Positions 12,952 to 23,307 of a stretch of DNA of 64,000 nt are shown piece by piece. This DNA is from Meconema thalassinum (Eukaryota > Arthropoda > Insecta > Orthoptera > Tettigoniidae): positions 1,013,607,441 through 1,013,671,440 of the forward strand of contig OX336389.2 in the NCBI GenBank assembly GCA_946902985.2. Direction: 5' to 3'. The stretch's first letter is position 1. Every line of letters starts with the position of its first letter. Below the pieces are notes generated by a model. It saw only the letters and a program-made list of their open reading frames with translations, searched no databases and was not told the origin of the DNA. Position numbers and translations under genes: made by a program.

Positions 12952-13719
12952 ACTATATTCATCAATAGCTCAGTACGGTCTATATATTGTAATCATGACT
13001 TCAGAACATAGTTTGAATGAACACGTACTTCATCACGACATGTTAATATCGCGGATGGGCTAAGATGGAAGGAAGGAATGCAATACAACAGTAGAGTTGA
13101 CCACCTAGGATGATCACTAACATCAACTATGAAATACTACAACAGCAGAAGGCTTTTTTAAGAAGTGATGGAAGGCGCTTTGGAAAATTTGACTGTACAT
13201 TTATACTGTTACTACATGAACTATAATGGCAATCCACGAATAGGCTACAGAACATCTCAGGAACGTGTAAGAACAATGAACTTGTTGCGCGAACAGCTGT
13301 TTTTACTTTTAAACCGTTCGGGATCAGAATTCGGTTCTTCTCAAGATCCAGTCGTTTCGAGAACTACGTGACCTGATGAACGAGGGTTCGGTTCCAGAAC
13401 CAGAACAGTGTGTATTAAGCATATTCCAATTTCGACGAGATGGCATCGTACAAGGTAGCTGAAAACCATTTTTCACTAGTAGACAGTATGGATTAGACAT
13501 ACTTTGAGAGTGTTCCTTTTTCACCAATTTTTCTTAAGTAGTTAGGAAATGCATTCCATGGCAAGACCCGATACTTCATCGCTTCTGTCCTATAGTGTAT
13601 TTTATTTTGTAGTTAACGTTAATATTTTATAATGCTATTTTCAATGCATTATTTTACTCTTTTTCTTATTACATTTTGGGCATTTAATAGAACAATATAG
13701 TTTGTTGAGAAGACATATA

Positions 13720-14625
13720 TGAAGAACAGTAAGAAGACTGAGACCACTTTATATAAGAATAGTTGTTAGTAAGCAGATGTCCGATACGCCACGTATATTT
13801 GAAGATTATTTGAACAAACACTTCTAAAATTTTGAACTATGAATCAGAACACTTATGCATTTCATGCAAGTTTGTTTAATAGACGTGTGGGTCTATTTTT
13901 CGTCGAGTGCAGTATAGATATGAAATTATAATGATTTCTAGAGTGGATATTTGCGATTTTTGGATTAATTTTTGGCAATCAACAGTTTTTGAGATTTTCT
14001 TTTTGAAAGATTAGACACTTTTATTTCGTTCAGTTTTTCTATTTTTCTTAATTCGTTTGTTAAACTCCATCCTAGTTAAGCGTTAGATTCTAATGGTCTA
14101 CGTGTACCTTCTTAAGACAGGCTCTCTACCATGGTGTAGTATCTTTCGTGTTTCTTTGGGGAGGATCTCCAGTCGAATTTTGTTTGTCGAAGGCTGAATC
14201 GTTCTTTTTGCAGTGATCTATCTACAAATCCTTGAAAGAAATATTAATGAACATGAGAATGCAGTGAGAAATAAATAAATATTATAGAAATATTGTATGA
14301 AATATTTTCGTTACAAAGCGAAATGATGATTTTGAAAATTCACAAGCACTGTTATTTGAACAGCTGAATACATTATATTTGTCTCAGTTCTGATAAAAAT
14401 TGTCCATGATACTTTAACTGATGTCAAATTTGAAGCATGATATTTTACGATTGTTATGTAAAAGCTTATTAAATCTTAATAATGTTTGGAAAAATATTTA
14501 CAATCTATTGAGAGCTTATGTATGAATAAAGCAACGATTGTTTGCGGAAATTGAATGTAATAAGGGGATATTAGACATCGATGGATGGTCTATATCATAT
14601 TTTTCCAGTATAAATTAGTTATTGA
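13720..14625 (+). repeat. LTR 4 of array (right outer)
   Basis: 906 bp matching the other LTRs up to ATTGA. The terminal CA seen in LTRs 1-3 is replaced by GC before unique sequence. It keeps some LTR 1-type variants. No target duplication with the bases before 425 is visible. Confidence 0.8.
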
Positions 14626-15619
14626 GCTATTACTGAGTGCACTTAGCTGTATATTTTTGAACGTGCAGTATAGTCACGATTATAGATACCAGAAGGCTAG
14701 TATAAAATTAATGAATCCAACATTTAAGTAAAACTAGCATTGTAATAATTAATCTGGAATGGATTGTTAAAATTGATAACATTTGTTTTAGAAGAAAGGT
14801 CTAATTGGAAATACGAGTAATAATACTTGTATAATCATGTAATAATAGTGACTGAAAGCTTAAGAGATAATAATATGAGTAATTGTGAAAGATTTAAAAT
14901 GTTGTTAACATTATATGCAACGACAATACGTTCGATTAACTTAACTGTTCGTCGAATAAGACATTATATGAACGTAACAAATGCACTAGAATACTAATTG
15001 ATGGAGTTGAATATATAAAACACGAATAATTTGAACGTGAACTAAAATGTAAAAATGTAAATATTGCCGTAAACTTACAAGGGTTATTTAATATATATAA
15101 CAAGGCTATATAAACATGTTTAAATTTATTAAGATTGTTTAACATGCGTTAATGATGCTATAATTTTTAATAGCATATTTAACAAGATTCAATGCTAATG
15201 TCACCAAGACGTTATTACGCTTCAGTGGAGGCAGATATTTTTGTTCAGTGGAGAGGTATTCCACGTTGCAGCAGTTTTTGAATAAATAAACTGTTGGATG
15301 ATTTTAAATTCTTCGGATGACTTGATAATTTATACTAGAAACAGGATGTGCTACGAGGACCAGTGGGTCAGTTTTTAGGATGCTTAGCATTACGCCCGAG
15401 ATCAATTTAATTATTTTCAGAGTCTTGTTAGTTCACTTTGAGCTATTTTTCGTTTTTATTTCATCGACCACTGGCATCTTCTTATCGCATTCTTTATAAG
15501 AGAGGTATCCTTATCCCTGGTTGATCCTAGTTGGTAGAGTTTTGGGGGTTATTTCAGCCGGGTACTTCCAGATTCTACGATCCAGCTGTTCCACCGGATT
15601 TCAACAGGTAAGACCACGT
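14626..15619. other. AT-rich spacer, nothing recognised
   Basis: Right flank of the array. No coding motif, RNA gene or terminal repeat was recognised. About 15300-15619 may be degraded SINE or other repeat sequence leading into the next entry. Confidence 0.5.
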
Positions 15620-15805
15620 GGATACGGGTAGGTACCTAACTTAAGGCCACGGCCGTTTCCTACCCAAACCCTGCCTTGATATCAAGTACACACACTAGTA
15701 CAGACATCATAGTGGTTCAGGTATCAGACAACTTCTGCACACACCCAAGTACACGGAGCTACATTATCACGATGTCGTCAAGCCCCCAAACAATTAACAA
15801 GAACT
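15620..15805 (+). mobile_element. Degenerate SINE body and tail
   Basis: The segment has GGTACCTAACTTAAGGCC, then ACACACACTA, and a 3' end CACGGAGCTACAT...AAGCCCCCAA. The same order of motifs occurs in the SINE at 53655-54032. The tRNA head is not clear. Confidence 0.6.
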
Positions 15806-16304
15806 CTTGTTTTTTATGTGCTGCGCCTGCTCGAGATGAGCATGGGTAACCCGTGAACAGAGTGTGTGGTCTAACTACTCAGGCAAGGGTATATTTTGAT
15901 TAGGCTTCTGGTGGTAGACAATGGAACTGAGTGAGATCGGGAACAATAACATAGACTGCAGAGATTAGCGGCTAATTGCACATTTAACCCGCGAGGGCTG
16001 GCACATGTGTATTTTTGAGCTGATGCTTAAATATTGCTCTATACTTTCGTTTTGTTCAGCCCTTATTTCCTGTCACTCACTGTACCTTCCTTCCTAGCCT
16101 TGAACTTCACTCTTCAAAAGAAACATGTCCATAGCCTTTTGAACACTCAAGTTATTTCGATATAATTTACGGTTGGGTCAGATTTACCCATGGCGCCAGT
16201 CCTCGCGTGACAATTTTCGGCTTACGTTAGTCGGGACAATCTGTTTGGTGCAGCACAATCACATAGCTCTTGTTCTCGTTCATCCATGTTTAGGGTCTAG
16301 GAAC
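15806..16304. other. Spacer before Gypsy element, nothing recognised
   Basis: No gene or repeat boundary was recognised. The last four bases before the next element (ACCT, 16305-16308) are its target-site duplication. Confidence 0.5.
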
Positions 16305-16308
16305 ACCT

Positions 16309-17752
16309 TGAAACGTGTTGCTTAGGCTGGGATGACAAGTGAAACGGTATTTACTTTGCTCCACGTTGAGCGTACAAATGAAACGTTTTGCTAGCTCCTA
16401 ACTGTTGGGTGAGAAATGTAACTGTTTACCTTTGCCTAAGCTATGTTGTTTTAATGGGCGCCAAGACCTCAATGCAATGTTGAAATCTAAATTTGTATTT
16501 AACAACGTCTAGCTCTGGCAGAACACCTTCAAGACTCTATTCACTCAGATCGTGGTATGATTTGATCATTAACCCAACAAACAATTGTATCAGGAGAAGG
16601 AATTGGTCTATATCTAATGCTACCTACTGAAAGCAAAGATTGCATTGTAAAAGAAATGAATTTATTATATAAAACAAGTATAGCAAAATTAATAATAATA
16701 ATAAGTACAAAATTTAAATTGGAGCGTTGTGATTTGAATATTACCGATAGAAAATTACGTGAAAACGGAGTCTGATAAATTGATTTTACTCTTATTTCCA
16801 AGCTATGAAGTTACTGAAATATGAAATGTAAAACAAAGAAAAATGAGAGATTGCGTATTTCTGCGTCATTTGCGCTTACCATTGGAAATTGCCAAGGCAT
16901 TTCCCTCGTTCTTGATGATGTTGTGAGCTTCCCACAGTCTCCTGGACGTCGTCATCTCCGTCGGAATTTGATGATATTCTGGTAGATTAGATAATTCTAT
17001 GGTCCGTACCTCGGACCCAAACACTCGTACAACCAAGTTTTACAAAAGTTCGTCGCTAACTCCACTGAACATCGGAGCGACACGCACTTGCGACCGTACA
17101 CCTCAAGTATTTCACAGATAGTCCTCTTCCACGGAACATCGGAGCGATTCCCGCGTATATCCACACTCGGCAAGAACTACACAGATTGTTCTTGTTTCAC
17201 GGCGCGTCGAACGATATATGCACCTGTTGGCTCCCCCACCATGGTACCGACATCTAGCTTACGTCGTCGCCACTGATTGGCTGCACCCTACGCGCTAGAT
17301 CCCCACTCCTTCCTCATTACACTCCGCGGGAGGGAGAAGTCGATTTCCGTTTCCACAATTCGCCTTTTCTAGACCTTGCGACCCAAGATTGCGTCATGCT
17401 CCTCGACAAGATTCAGCGTGTACTTGAAATCCCAGTGAGTCATCTCTCTCAAATACCCTAACTGACAAAAACTCCGTAAAATTCCGTAATCAGATAATTT
17501 TCTATGATATCGTCGTTCGTAATAATTTGCTTGATAGCGTTTTCTAAGACATAGAAAACCTATCTGAATGCTAATAATTTTTATAAAATGCTCCGAAAAT
17601 ACCTTAATAATAATTATAATAAATTAATAATAATAATAATAAATTAACATGAAAAATTATCTTGGCTGAAAAATTTGCCGCGTAAATAAATATAGAATGG
17701 CTTCCTACTGACTTATGCCAGTTGCATAAAACCCCACGAAAAATACGTTACA
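16309..17752 (-). repeat. 3' LTR of Gypsy element
   Basis: 1444 bp, on the plus strand TGAAACGTG...TACGTTACA. It includes AT-rich ATAATAATA stretches. Open frames inside it (16541-16801, 17088-17276) occur identically in the other LTR and are not treated as genes. Confidence 0.93.
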
Positions 17753-18823
17753 TATTCGCCTCGGATCATCGGATGATTTACCGTGACGACGGTCCATTAT
17801 CCGATTATCCCAGACACGTTAATAAACCCCATCCAAAATACATATTACATAAACGAAATCACCCTAAATTACAGATATATACACTCATATTTTTTCTTCA
17901 CGCACTTTGCGTCAAAGTTTGTTGTCACTATGGATTGCACTTTGCAACCAGTCCAATGTTTTACATATGGAATAGTGTTCCACGGATATTTCCGCCTCTC
18001 AAATTTCTCTATGTTGGAGAAATAGACATAATTAATGTGTGAGCACTATGTATTTATGATGTCATATCACACGCATTGAAGGTGTTCTGATATATTTATA
18101 TCACCATAGAACTCCCTAATTTCACTGGAGGTCCCCTCCTTATGGTGACATTTAATTCCACTTATCACTGAGCACACGATCACACTACTGTGGCAGCGCC
18201 TCGTGACCATAATACTTAATCTCTCTTTAAAGTAGATTAAATGAATATTGACTTCTGAAAAAAAAAACAGTAAATGCGCATTACATATAACACCAAATAT
18301 TTCTGTGCCGTAATCGCCCTGTCTTGTTAAGTTCCCGTTAACCATATTCTACTTAATACTAGTTCTCAACACAGACCATTTCTCCTCACACACATAATAC
18401 CATTGTACAAATTATCTTAAATTACACACTTACAAATCTTACATGGCGAGGCCGTAAACAGAAATCACGTGTGCTGATATGTATGAGTTTCATGAAGGAC
18501 TGTCTCGCATTCTGATGGCCCATCTTTTATCTCGTGGACGCCTTAAGCTAACAAGCCCTATTCAAGCGCTCCCCCATCTCTTGGAGATAAATGGGAACCC
18601 ATCAGCGCTGCCAAAACGGTCTTGGTGCATCGAGACAATTTAGTGCTCAACAGCATCCGACAATCCCGTCATATTTCCCTGTACCTTAAAAACTCTCATT
18701 TACTTACATACTACCCCCCTGTGTGACTTCTGATACGCCTGCCTGGAAGACCAACTCCTCCCACGCACCAAATACCACACTTACTCATTTGATAGGCTGG
18801 CTCGCCAGCTAAACACACTCACT
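17753..18823 (-). other. Noncoding tail between pol remnant and 3' LTR
   Basis: About 1.07 kb downstream of pol. A 92-codon open frame at 18067-18345 (minus) has no recognisable motif. No envelope-like cleavage site or membrane protein was recognised. The bases next to the 3' LTR (GATCCGAGGCGAATA on the minus strand) make only a weak polypurine tract. Confidence 0.55.
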
Positions 18824-21173
18824 TTATGACACATATTTTCGTAGCTTATGTATATTATACGTCCCGTATAATCTATTTCCCTCACTATTCTCCAGCACAT
18901 ATGCTGTTTTCCCAATACGTTTGGAAACTATAAATGTTTCTGCGTCACCTGCTTCCAACCTTCCAAGTGGCTCCCTTTAAATGAACGTCATCACGTTGCT
19001 CCACTAGCGTATTTCTCAGTGTCTGTAACGATGCCCTGTTGCTACTGTCCACACATGCACATATTAAAATACCGTCCTCTGCTTTAACCACAGGATAATC
19101 CCTACATAAATTAGTGTCCCTCGATAGCATGTCTGCAAGAATGTTATCTTTACCTTTAATATATTTTACTGTGAATTCGTATTCCTGCAGAGCAAGAATC
19201 CACCTACTAACTCTGTTAGAACTGAGTTTACAAGTCCTCATATACAGTAATGCATGGTGATCTGTGTGGATCTCAAATTTCCCCCCTACTAAATACATTC
19301 TAAATTTCCCTAAACTGAAAACAATACCTAAAAGCTCTAACTCAGTAATCGTGTATCTTTTCTCCGCTGCTGTCAGTCCTCGCGAGGCTAAAGATACAAT
19401 GCACAGATTACCCTCATCATCTTTCTGACATAATACTCCAGCAATGCCTATATGTGAAGCATCTGTCATAACCACATATTCCTTATCTTTTAACGGATAT
19501 TTCAGCACTACAGCTTTCTCAAAACCTTCCTTCAGCGCTCTAAAAGCCTGATCATGCTTAGACTCCCATCTCCACCGAGTCCCACTTTTAAGCAATTCCC
19601 TGAATGGTTCTACCAACCCTGAGTATTTAAGAACGAACCTCCTGAAAAAGTTGCAAATTCCCAGGTAAGTTTTTAACTGTTTAACATTCTGTGGCACCTC
19701 TGCGTTAAGTATCTTATTAACCCTACTTTCCTCTGGTGTTACACCTCTACTCGACACTCTATGACCTAAAAATGTCACTTCTGACTGACAGAATGACTAC
19801 TTAGACAGCTTCAAAGTGAACCCTGCCTGATCTAACTTCTGAAAAACTATATTTAAATGACATAGATGCTCCTCAAAACTGCGTGAACTAATTACCATAT
19901 CATCAATGTAAATGGTTACAAACTCTCCTGTGTCATCCCCTAATGCGATGTTTAAAGCCCTAATTAAAGCTGCTGAACTACTCTTTAACCCATAAGGTGT
20001 TCTACAAAATTGATAAAGGTTATATTTATGACTAAAAGCTGTAAATGGTCTATCTTCGTACATAAGTGGCACTTGCCAAAAACTGGAACTCAAATCTACA
20101 CAAGTGAAATACTTCTTCCCCTCAAATGTTTGCATTAATTCCTCTATTGACATAGATTTCAGCTGATCTGAACTAATTCTACTGTTAACCAAACGAGCGT
20201 CTAAACAAATACGAACAGTGCCGTCGGTCTTGGGTACCGTGATCAAAGAATTAACATATGGACTGTTCGAGTGCTCAATAATCCCATCTTCAAGCATCTG
20301 ATTAATTTGTGCCTCAACTGCACTCTGATAAGCGAAAGGTACAGGATATCTATGTCCTGTGAATACTGACCTATCAATAACGTTCAATGAATGTGTATAG
20401 CAATTGGCCATACCAATGCGATCGTCAAAAACTCTCCTATTACACAATAACACATCATAGAGCCGAACACACTGTTCATCCTCTATATTTCCCTGAATTG
20501 CAGCCTCACGTAACGAGTCCTCTAGACTTCCGTTCGTAATCACACTGCCCACAAAACATGGAGAACCCCGCTCTACGGCTGGCGATATCTCATTTAAAGT
20601 ACAAATCACACCTACAATACTACTCCTCTGAATATGGTCATTGAACGCTACTTCTACTTCAGAATCTCCCCATTTAAATTTCAAACTCCCTACATCATAA
20701 CATAAGTTACCAGACACTCTACTTAGCCACTCTGAACCCAAGATAACACTGAATACTAAATTTGGAATTACAAGGCAAATCTGCTTCTCTACATGATTAT
20801 TAATTTTAATGTCTACTAAAACTTGCTTAGAAATTACTTTAGACCTCTTCCCAACAGCTGTGATAACAAAAGTGCTTTTAATTGGCATCTCCTCAAAATT
20901 TACTCCAGTTCCTTTCATTTTATCATAAAATGCACTACTTATGCAACTCTTCATACAACCACTATCAATTAAAACATCTGTGTACGCCTCGGACACGTTA
21001 AATTTAACTATGGGGCTCTTACTAACCACTTCCTGAATAATACCTTCATCATTTAGTTCATGTAATAATTCATTTCTTACATTTAGGTCATAGGGTTCCT
21101 GTATAATTGTATGGACAGTGCATGCTACAGACTGAGATTCTGACCTTACTTCGCAGCCTGGTTCGCGTTTAAA
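18824..21173 (-). pseudogene. pol: protease-RT-RNase H, with integrase core deleted
   Basis: The pol frame is entered by a -1 shift from gag at 21167-21173. Protease has VLIDSG and VILGSEW. RT follows with VPKTDG, CVDLSSSFWQVPL, TPYGLKSS and the catalytic YIDDM. One TAG at 19797-19799 interrupts the RT connection, between FTLKLSK and a segment containing VTFLGH. RNase H has MTDASHIGIAG, ITELELLGIV, TDHHAL and NILADMLSR. The frame then reaches GATWKV, where an integrase zinc finger should follow. Instead, within a few codons and in another frame, an integrase C-terminal-like segment appears (TAYVLENSEGNRLYGTYNIH, then KLRKYV) and stops at 18824-18826. An internal deletion has removed the HHCC finger and DDE core. 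Apart from these two lesions the frame is intact, in keeping with youth. Confidence 0.88.
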
Positions 21174-23266
21174 GAACCGCTACAGCTGGCCGTAGTACTA
21201 GTTACTACTGCACTGGTCTGGTTGTTCTGAGTTGTGTTGTCATTGTTTGGCTGTATATTACTACCACTAGGCTGTCCTCTTCCTTGACCCCTATTCTGGT
21301 TGTAATTATTGTCATTATAATTTCTCCCTTGATTTCCCCTGAAATCATTGTTTCTCCCTTGATTTCCCCTGTAATCATTGTTCCTCCCTTGATACTGATT
21401 ACCATAGCCATTTCCTCTGTTCTGATTTAGCTGATTATTATTATTTCTATTTTGAGCATTGGCCCCTTCGCCACCGTTCCCTTGAACTTCCTGATGCCTG
21501 GCTTCATTAGGTCTATTATTATTATTACCCTGGTTCCTATTGAAATTGTCCTCATAACCCCCTCTCCCTAGTGCATCAAATGTGCTTAACAAACTTTCTA
21601 CTTGTGATATAGTCTTTACATTCTGGATACAAGCAGCCTCCTTGATCCTATAGGGAAAGTGCCTAAGTAGCAACCTGACCACATCACTTTCCTCCTTCAA
21701 GCCATCCAGATATTTACACACTAATACCTGCCCTAAAAAGTATTCGGTCATGGTGGAGCTTCCTTTAGGGTTATATTTACCACACACTACTCCCTCACGA
21801 TGCTGCGACTGAATAACCTCATTCCAGAACTTTTCACAGAATTTTATTTTAAAATCATTCATATCAGTAAACTTGTCTCTGTAGACAGCAAACCAATTCC
21901 TCGTTTCCCCCACAAACACTTGTTCTAAAATTTCAACTACCTGGCACCACTCAATACTACCATTTTCCAACCTCTCCCCGAATTTATTTTCTATAGTGTT
22001 CATGAACTCCATTGGGCACCCCTGTCGATTGCTGAACTTACCCAGTTCTACCTCCCTGTGTGTGCTATTCACAAAAACTGGCCTATTCTGACTATTTTCT
22101 TGCCTGATCCTAGCTTTTAATTTTAATTCTAATTCTGCGATTTTCTCCTCAGCCTTCCTCTCAATACTGTTTACTGTTAATTTAATGTTTCCTTCTGATT
22201 CTTCTACTTTATCATATAGCTTTGCTTGTTTCTCCTCAATCTTGCTAATGCTTTCCCTATTACTCTCTCTTAAATCATTTACTTCTGCAACTACTTGTGA
22301 GTGGACTTTCTCAATTCTACCCCCCAGCTGTTCCTTAACCTCTTTAGTAGCTACCTGAATTTTGTCAATTTCTCCCCCCAATTGCTTTTTGACCTGCTGT
22401 GTTTCCAGTTGCACTAGTTCTTTTAAATTTTCAGCCTGTGTACTGATTCTAATTTCCAACTCCTCCTGTACTTTTCCTAATTTTCTGTCTACATCTGCAA
22501 TAATCTCTTTAGCCTTTTCTTCCATCACCCCCCGGATCTCACCTCTAATCAGTTCGAATTTGTCACTCATTTCCCTACTGTTTTGTTCTAATCTGGCGTT
22601 TAAACTATCGCTCAATTCCCTATTACTCTCTTTATTTTCCCTACTGTTTTGTTCTAGTTTAGCGTTATTCTGTTCTAATTTTGCATTTAAAGCTTCTGTA
22701 CTTTCTTTATTTTCCCTACTGTTTTGTTCTAGTTTAGCGTTATTCTGTTCTAACTTTGCATTTAAAGCTTCTGTACTTTCTTTATTTTCCCTACTGTTTT
22801 GTTCTAGTTTAGCGTTATTCTGTTCTAACTTTGCATTTAAAGCTTCTGTACTTTCTTTATTTTCCCTACTGTTTTGTTCTAGTTTAGCGTTATTCTGTTC
22901 TAACTTTGCATTTAAAGCTTCTGTACTTTCTTTATTTTCCCTACTGTTTTGTTCTAATTTAGCGTTATTCTGTTCTAACTTTGCATTTAAGGCATCACTA
23001 CTAACTTTGTTCTGATACATAAACTCGAGAAGTAAAGTTTTTAATTCTGGTTGGCCGCCTACACTCCCTGTTTCAGTATCGGGATTTACCTCCGCTACCC
23101 CGGTACTACCATCACTCGACATACTGCTCGTATCATCACTTTCCCGTTGATGACCACTACGTAACCTCATCTGTCTTTCTTTCTCATCCCCCATAATGAT
23201 ATACACTGATAAAGACAAATAACCCCCAAAATACAGGCACAGAAATATATACCCTTCTCCTTCCAC
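21146..23266 (-). CDS. gag: Gag with coiled-coil repeats and N/Q/G/R-rich tail
   Basis: 706 codons open from 23266, but the first Met lies in a hydrophobic leader close to the PBS. Met25 (23192-23194), opening MGDEKERQ, is a likelier start. Residues 92-216 are five 25-residue repeats of the type ALNAKLEQNNAKLEQN plus SRENKESTE. More coiled coil runs to about residue 385. Then comes a retrotransposon-gag domain (about 400-570, with MEFMNTIENKF, ETRNWFAVYRDKF and FCEKFW). The C-terminal ~130 residues are rich in N, Q, G and R with repeated GRNND/YRGNQ, probably binding RNA; no CCHC zinc knuckle is present. It should assemble the cytoplasmic particle. The antisense strand of the repeats also gives a long open frame, which is a shadow. 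Confidence 0.9.
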   Translation of the reverse strand: MEGEGYIFLCLYFGGYLSLSVYIIMGDEKERQMRLRSGHQRESDDTSSMSSDGSTGVAEVNPDTETGSVGGQPELKTLLLEFMYQNKVSSDALNAKLEQNNAKLEQNSRENKESTEALNAKLEQNNAKLEQNSRENKESTEALNAKLEQNNAKLEQNSRENKESTEALNAKLEQNNAKLEQNSRENKESTEALNAKLEQNNAKLEQNSRENKESNRELSDSLNARLEQNSREMSDKFELIRGEIRGVMEEKAKEIIADVDRKLGKVQEELEIRISTQAENLKELVQLETQQVKKQLGGEIDKIQVATKEVKEQLGGRIEKVHSQVVAEVNDLRESNRESISKIEEKQAKLYDKVEESEGNIKLTVNSIERKAEEKIAELELKLKARIRQENSQNRPVFVNSTHREVELGKFSNRQGCPMEFMNTIENKFGERLENGSIEWCQVVEILEQVFVGETRNWFAVYRDKFTDMNDFKIKFCEKFWNEVIQSQHREGVVCGKYNPKGSSTMTEYFLGQVLVCKYLDGLKEESDVVRLLLRHFPYRIKEAACIQNVKTISQVESLLSTFDALGRGGYEDNFNRNQGNNNNRPNEARHQEVQGNGGEGANAQNRNNNNQLNQNRGNGYGNQYQGRNNDYRGNQGRNNDFRGNQGRNYNDNNYNQNRGQGRGQPSGSNIQPNNDNTTQNNQTSAVVTSTTASCSGSLNANQAAK
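21167..21173 (-). promoter_or_regulatory. -1 ribosomal frameshift heptamer T_TTA_AAC
   Basis: In the gag frame the codons read TCT TTA AAC GCG, so TTTAAAC lies exactly as X_XXY_YYZ seven codons before the gag stop (21146). A -1 slip enters a frame open through the protease. That frame has its own stop (TAG) just upstream of the heptamer, so the overlap begins right there. A weak stem (GCTGC with GTAGC) may form downstream. The heptamer is seen directly; use in cells is inferred from well-studied viral sites of the same sequence. Confidence 0.85.
22619..22993 (-). repeat. Five 75-bp in-frame tandem repeats in gag
   Basis: Five consecutive 75-bp units encode a 25-residue coiled-coil block in Gag (residues 92-216). 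Unit DNA is nearly identical, differing mainly in the outermost copies. This points to recent expansion by slippage or unequal exchange. Confidence 0.9.
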
Positions 23267-23288
23267 AAATGTTATTAGGTTTTCATCC

Positions 23289-23305
23289 CCAAGTTGTCGG
23301 CGCCA
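23289..23305 (-). other. Primer binding site of Gypsy element
   Basis: Two bases inside the 5' LTR, the minus strand reads TGGCGCCGACAACTTGG. TGGCGCC is the usual start of a tRNA-complementary primer site. I cannot assign the tRNA with certainty. Confidence 0.75.
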
Positions 23306-23307
23306 AA

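Larger units (their letters stand above)
425..14625 (+). mobile_element. Tandem array of a non-autonomous LTR retrotransposon (3 internal regions, 4 LTRs)
   Basis: Three head-to-tail units repeat with a 4308-bp period (equivalent points 2487, 6795, 11103). The third is lengthened to about 4679 bp by a SINE. The array both starts and ends with the same ~908-bp segment, giving LTR-internal-LTR-internal-LTR-internal-LTR. Internal regions are 3400 bp and code only for a damaged Gag and a retropepsin; no reverse transcriptase, RNase H or integrase motif was found. This matches non-autonomous Gag-only (TR-GAG-like) elements mobilised in trans. Head-to-tail sharing of LTRs is normally the product of unequal recombination between LTRs. 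Expression and mobility cannot be judged. Confidence 0.85.

Noticed and set aside
16541..16801. 86-codon frame present twice (also 23540-23800)
   Set aside because: It lies in both LTRs of the Gypsy element, so duplication reflects LTR identity and not gene conservation.
22362..23015. 217-codon plus-strand frame with regular repeats
   Set aside because: Antisense shadow of the Gag coiled-coil repeats on the minus strand.
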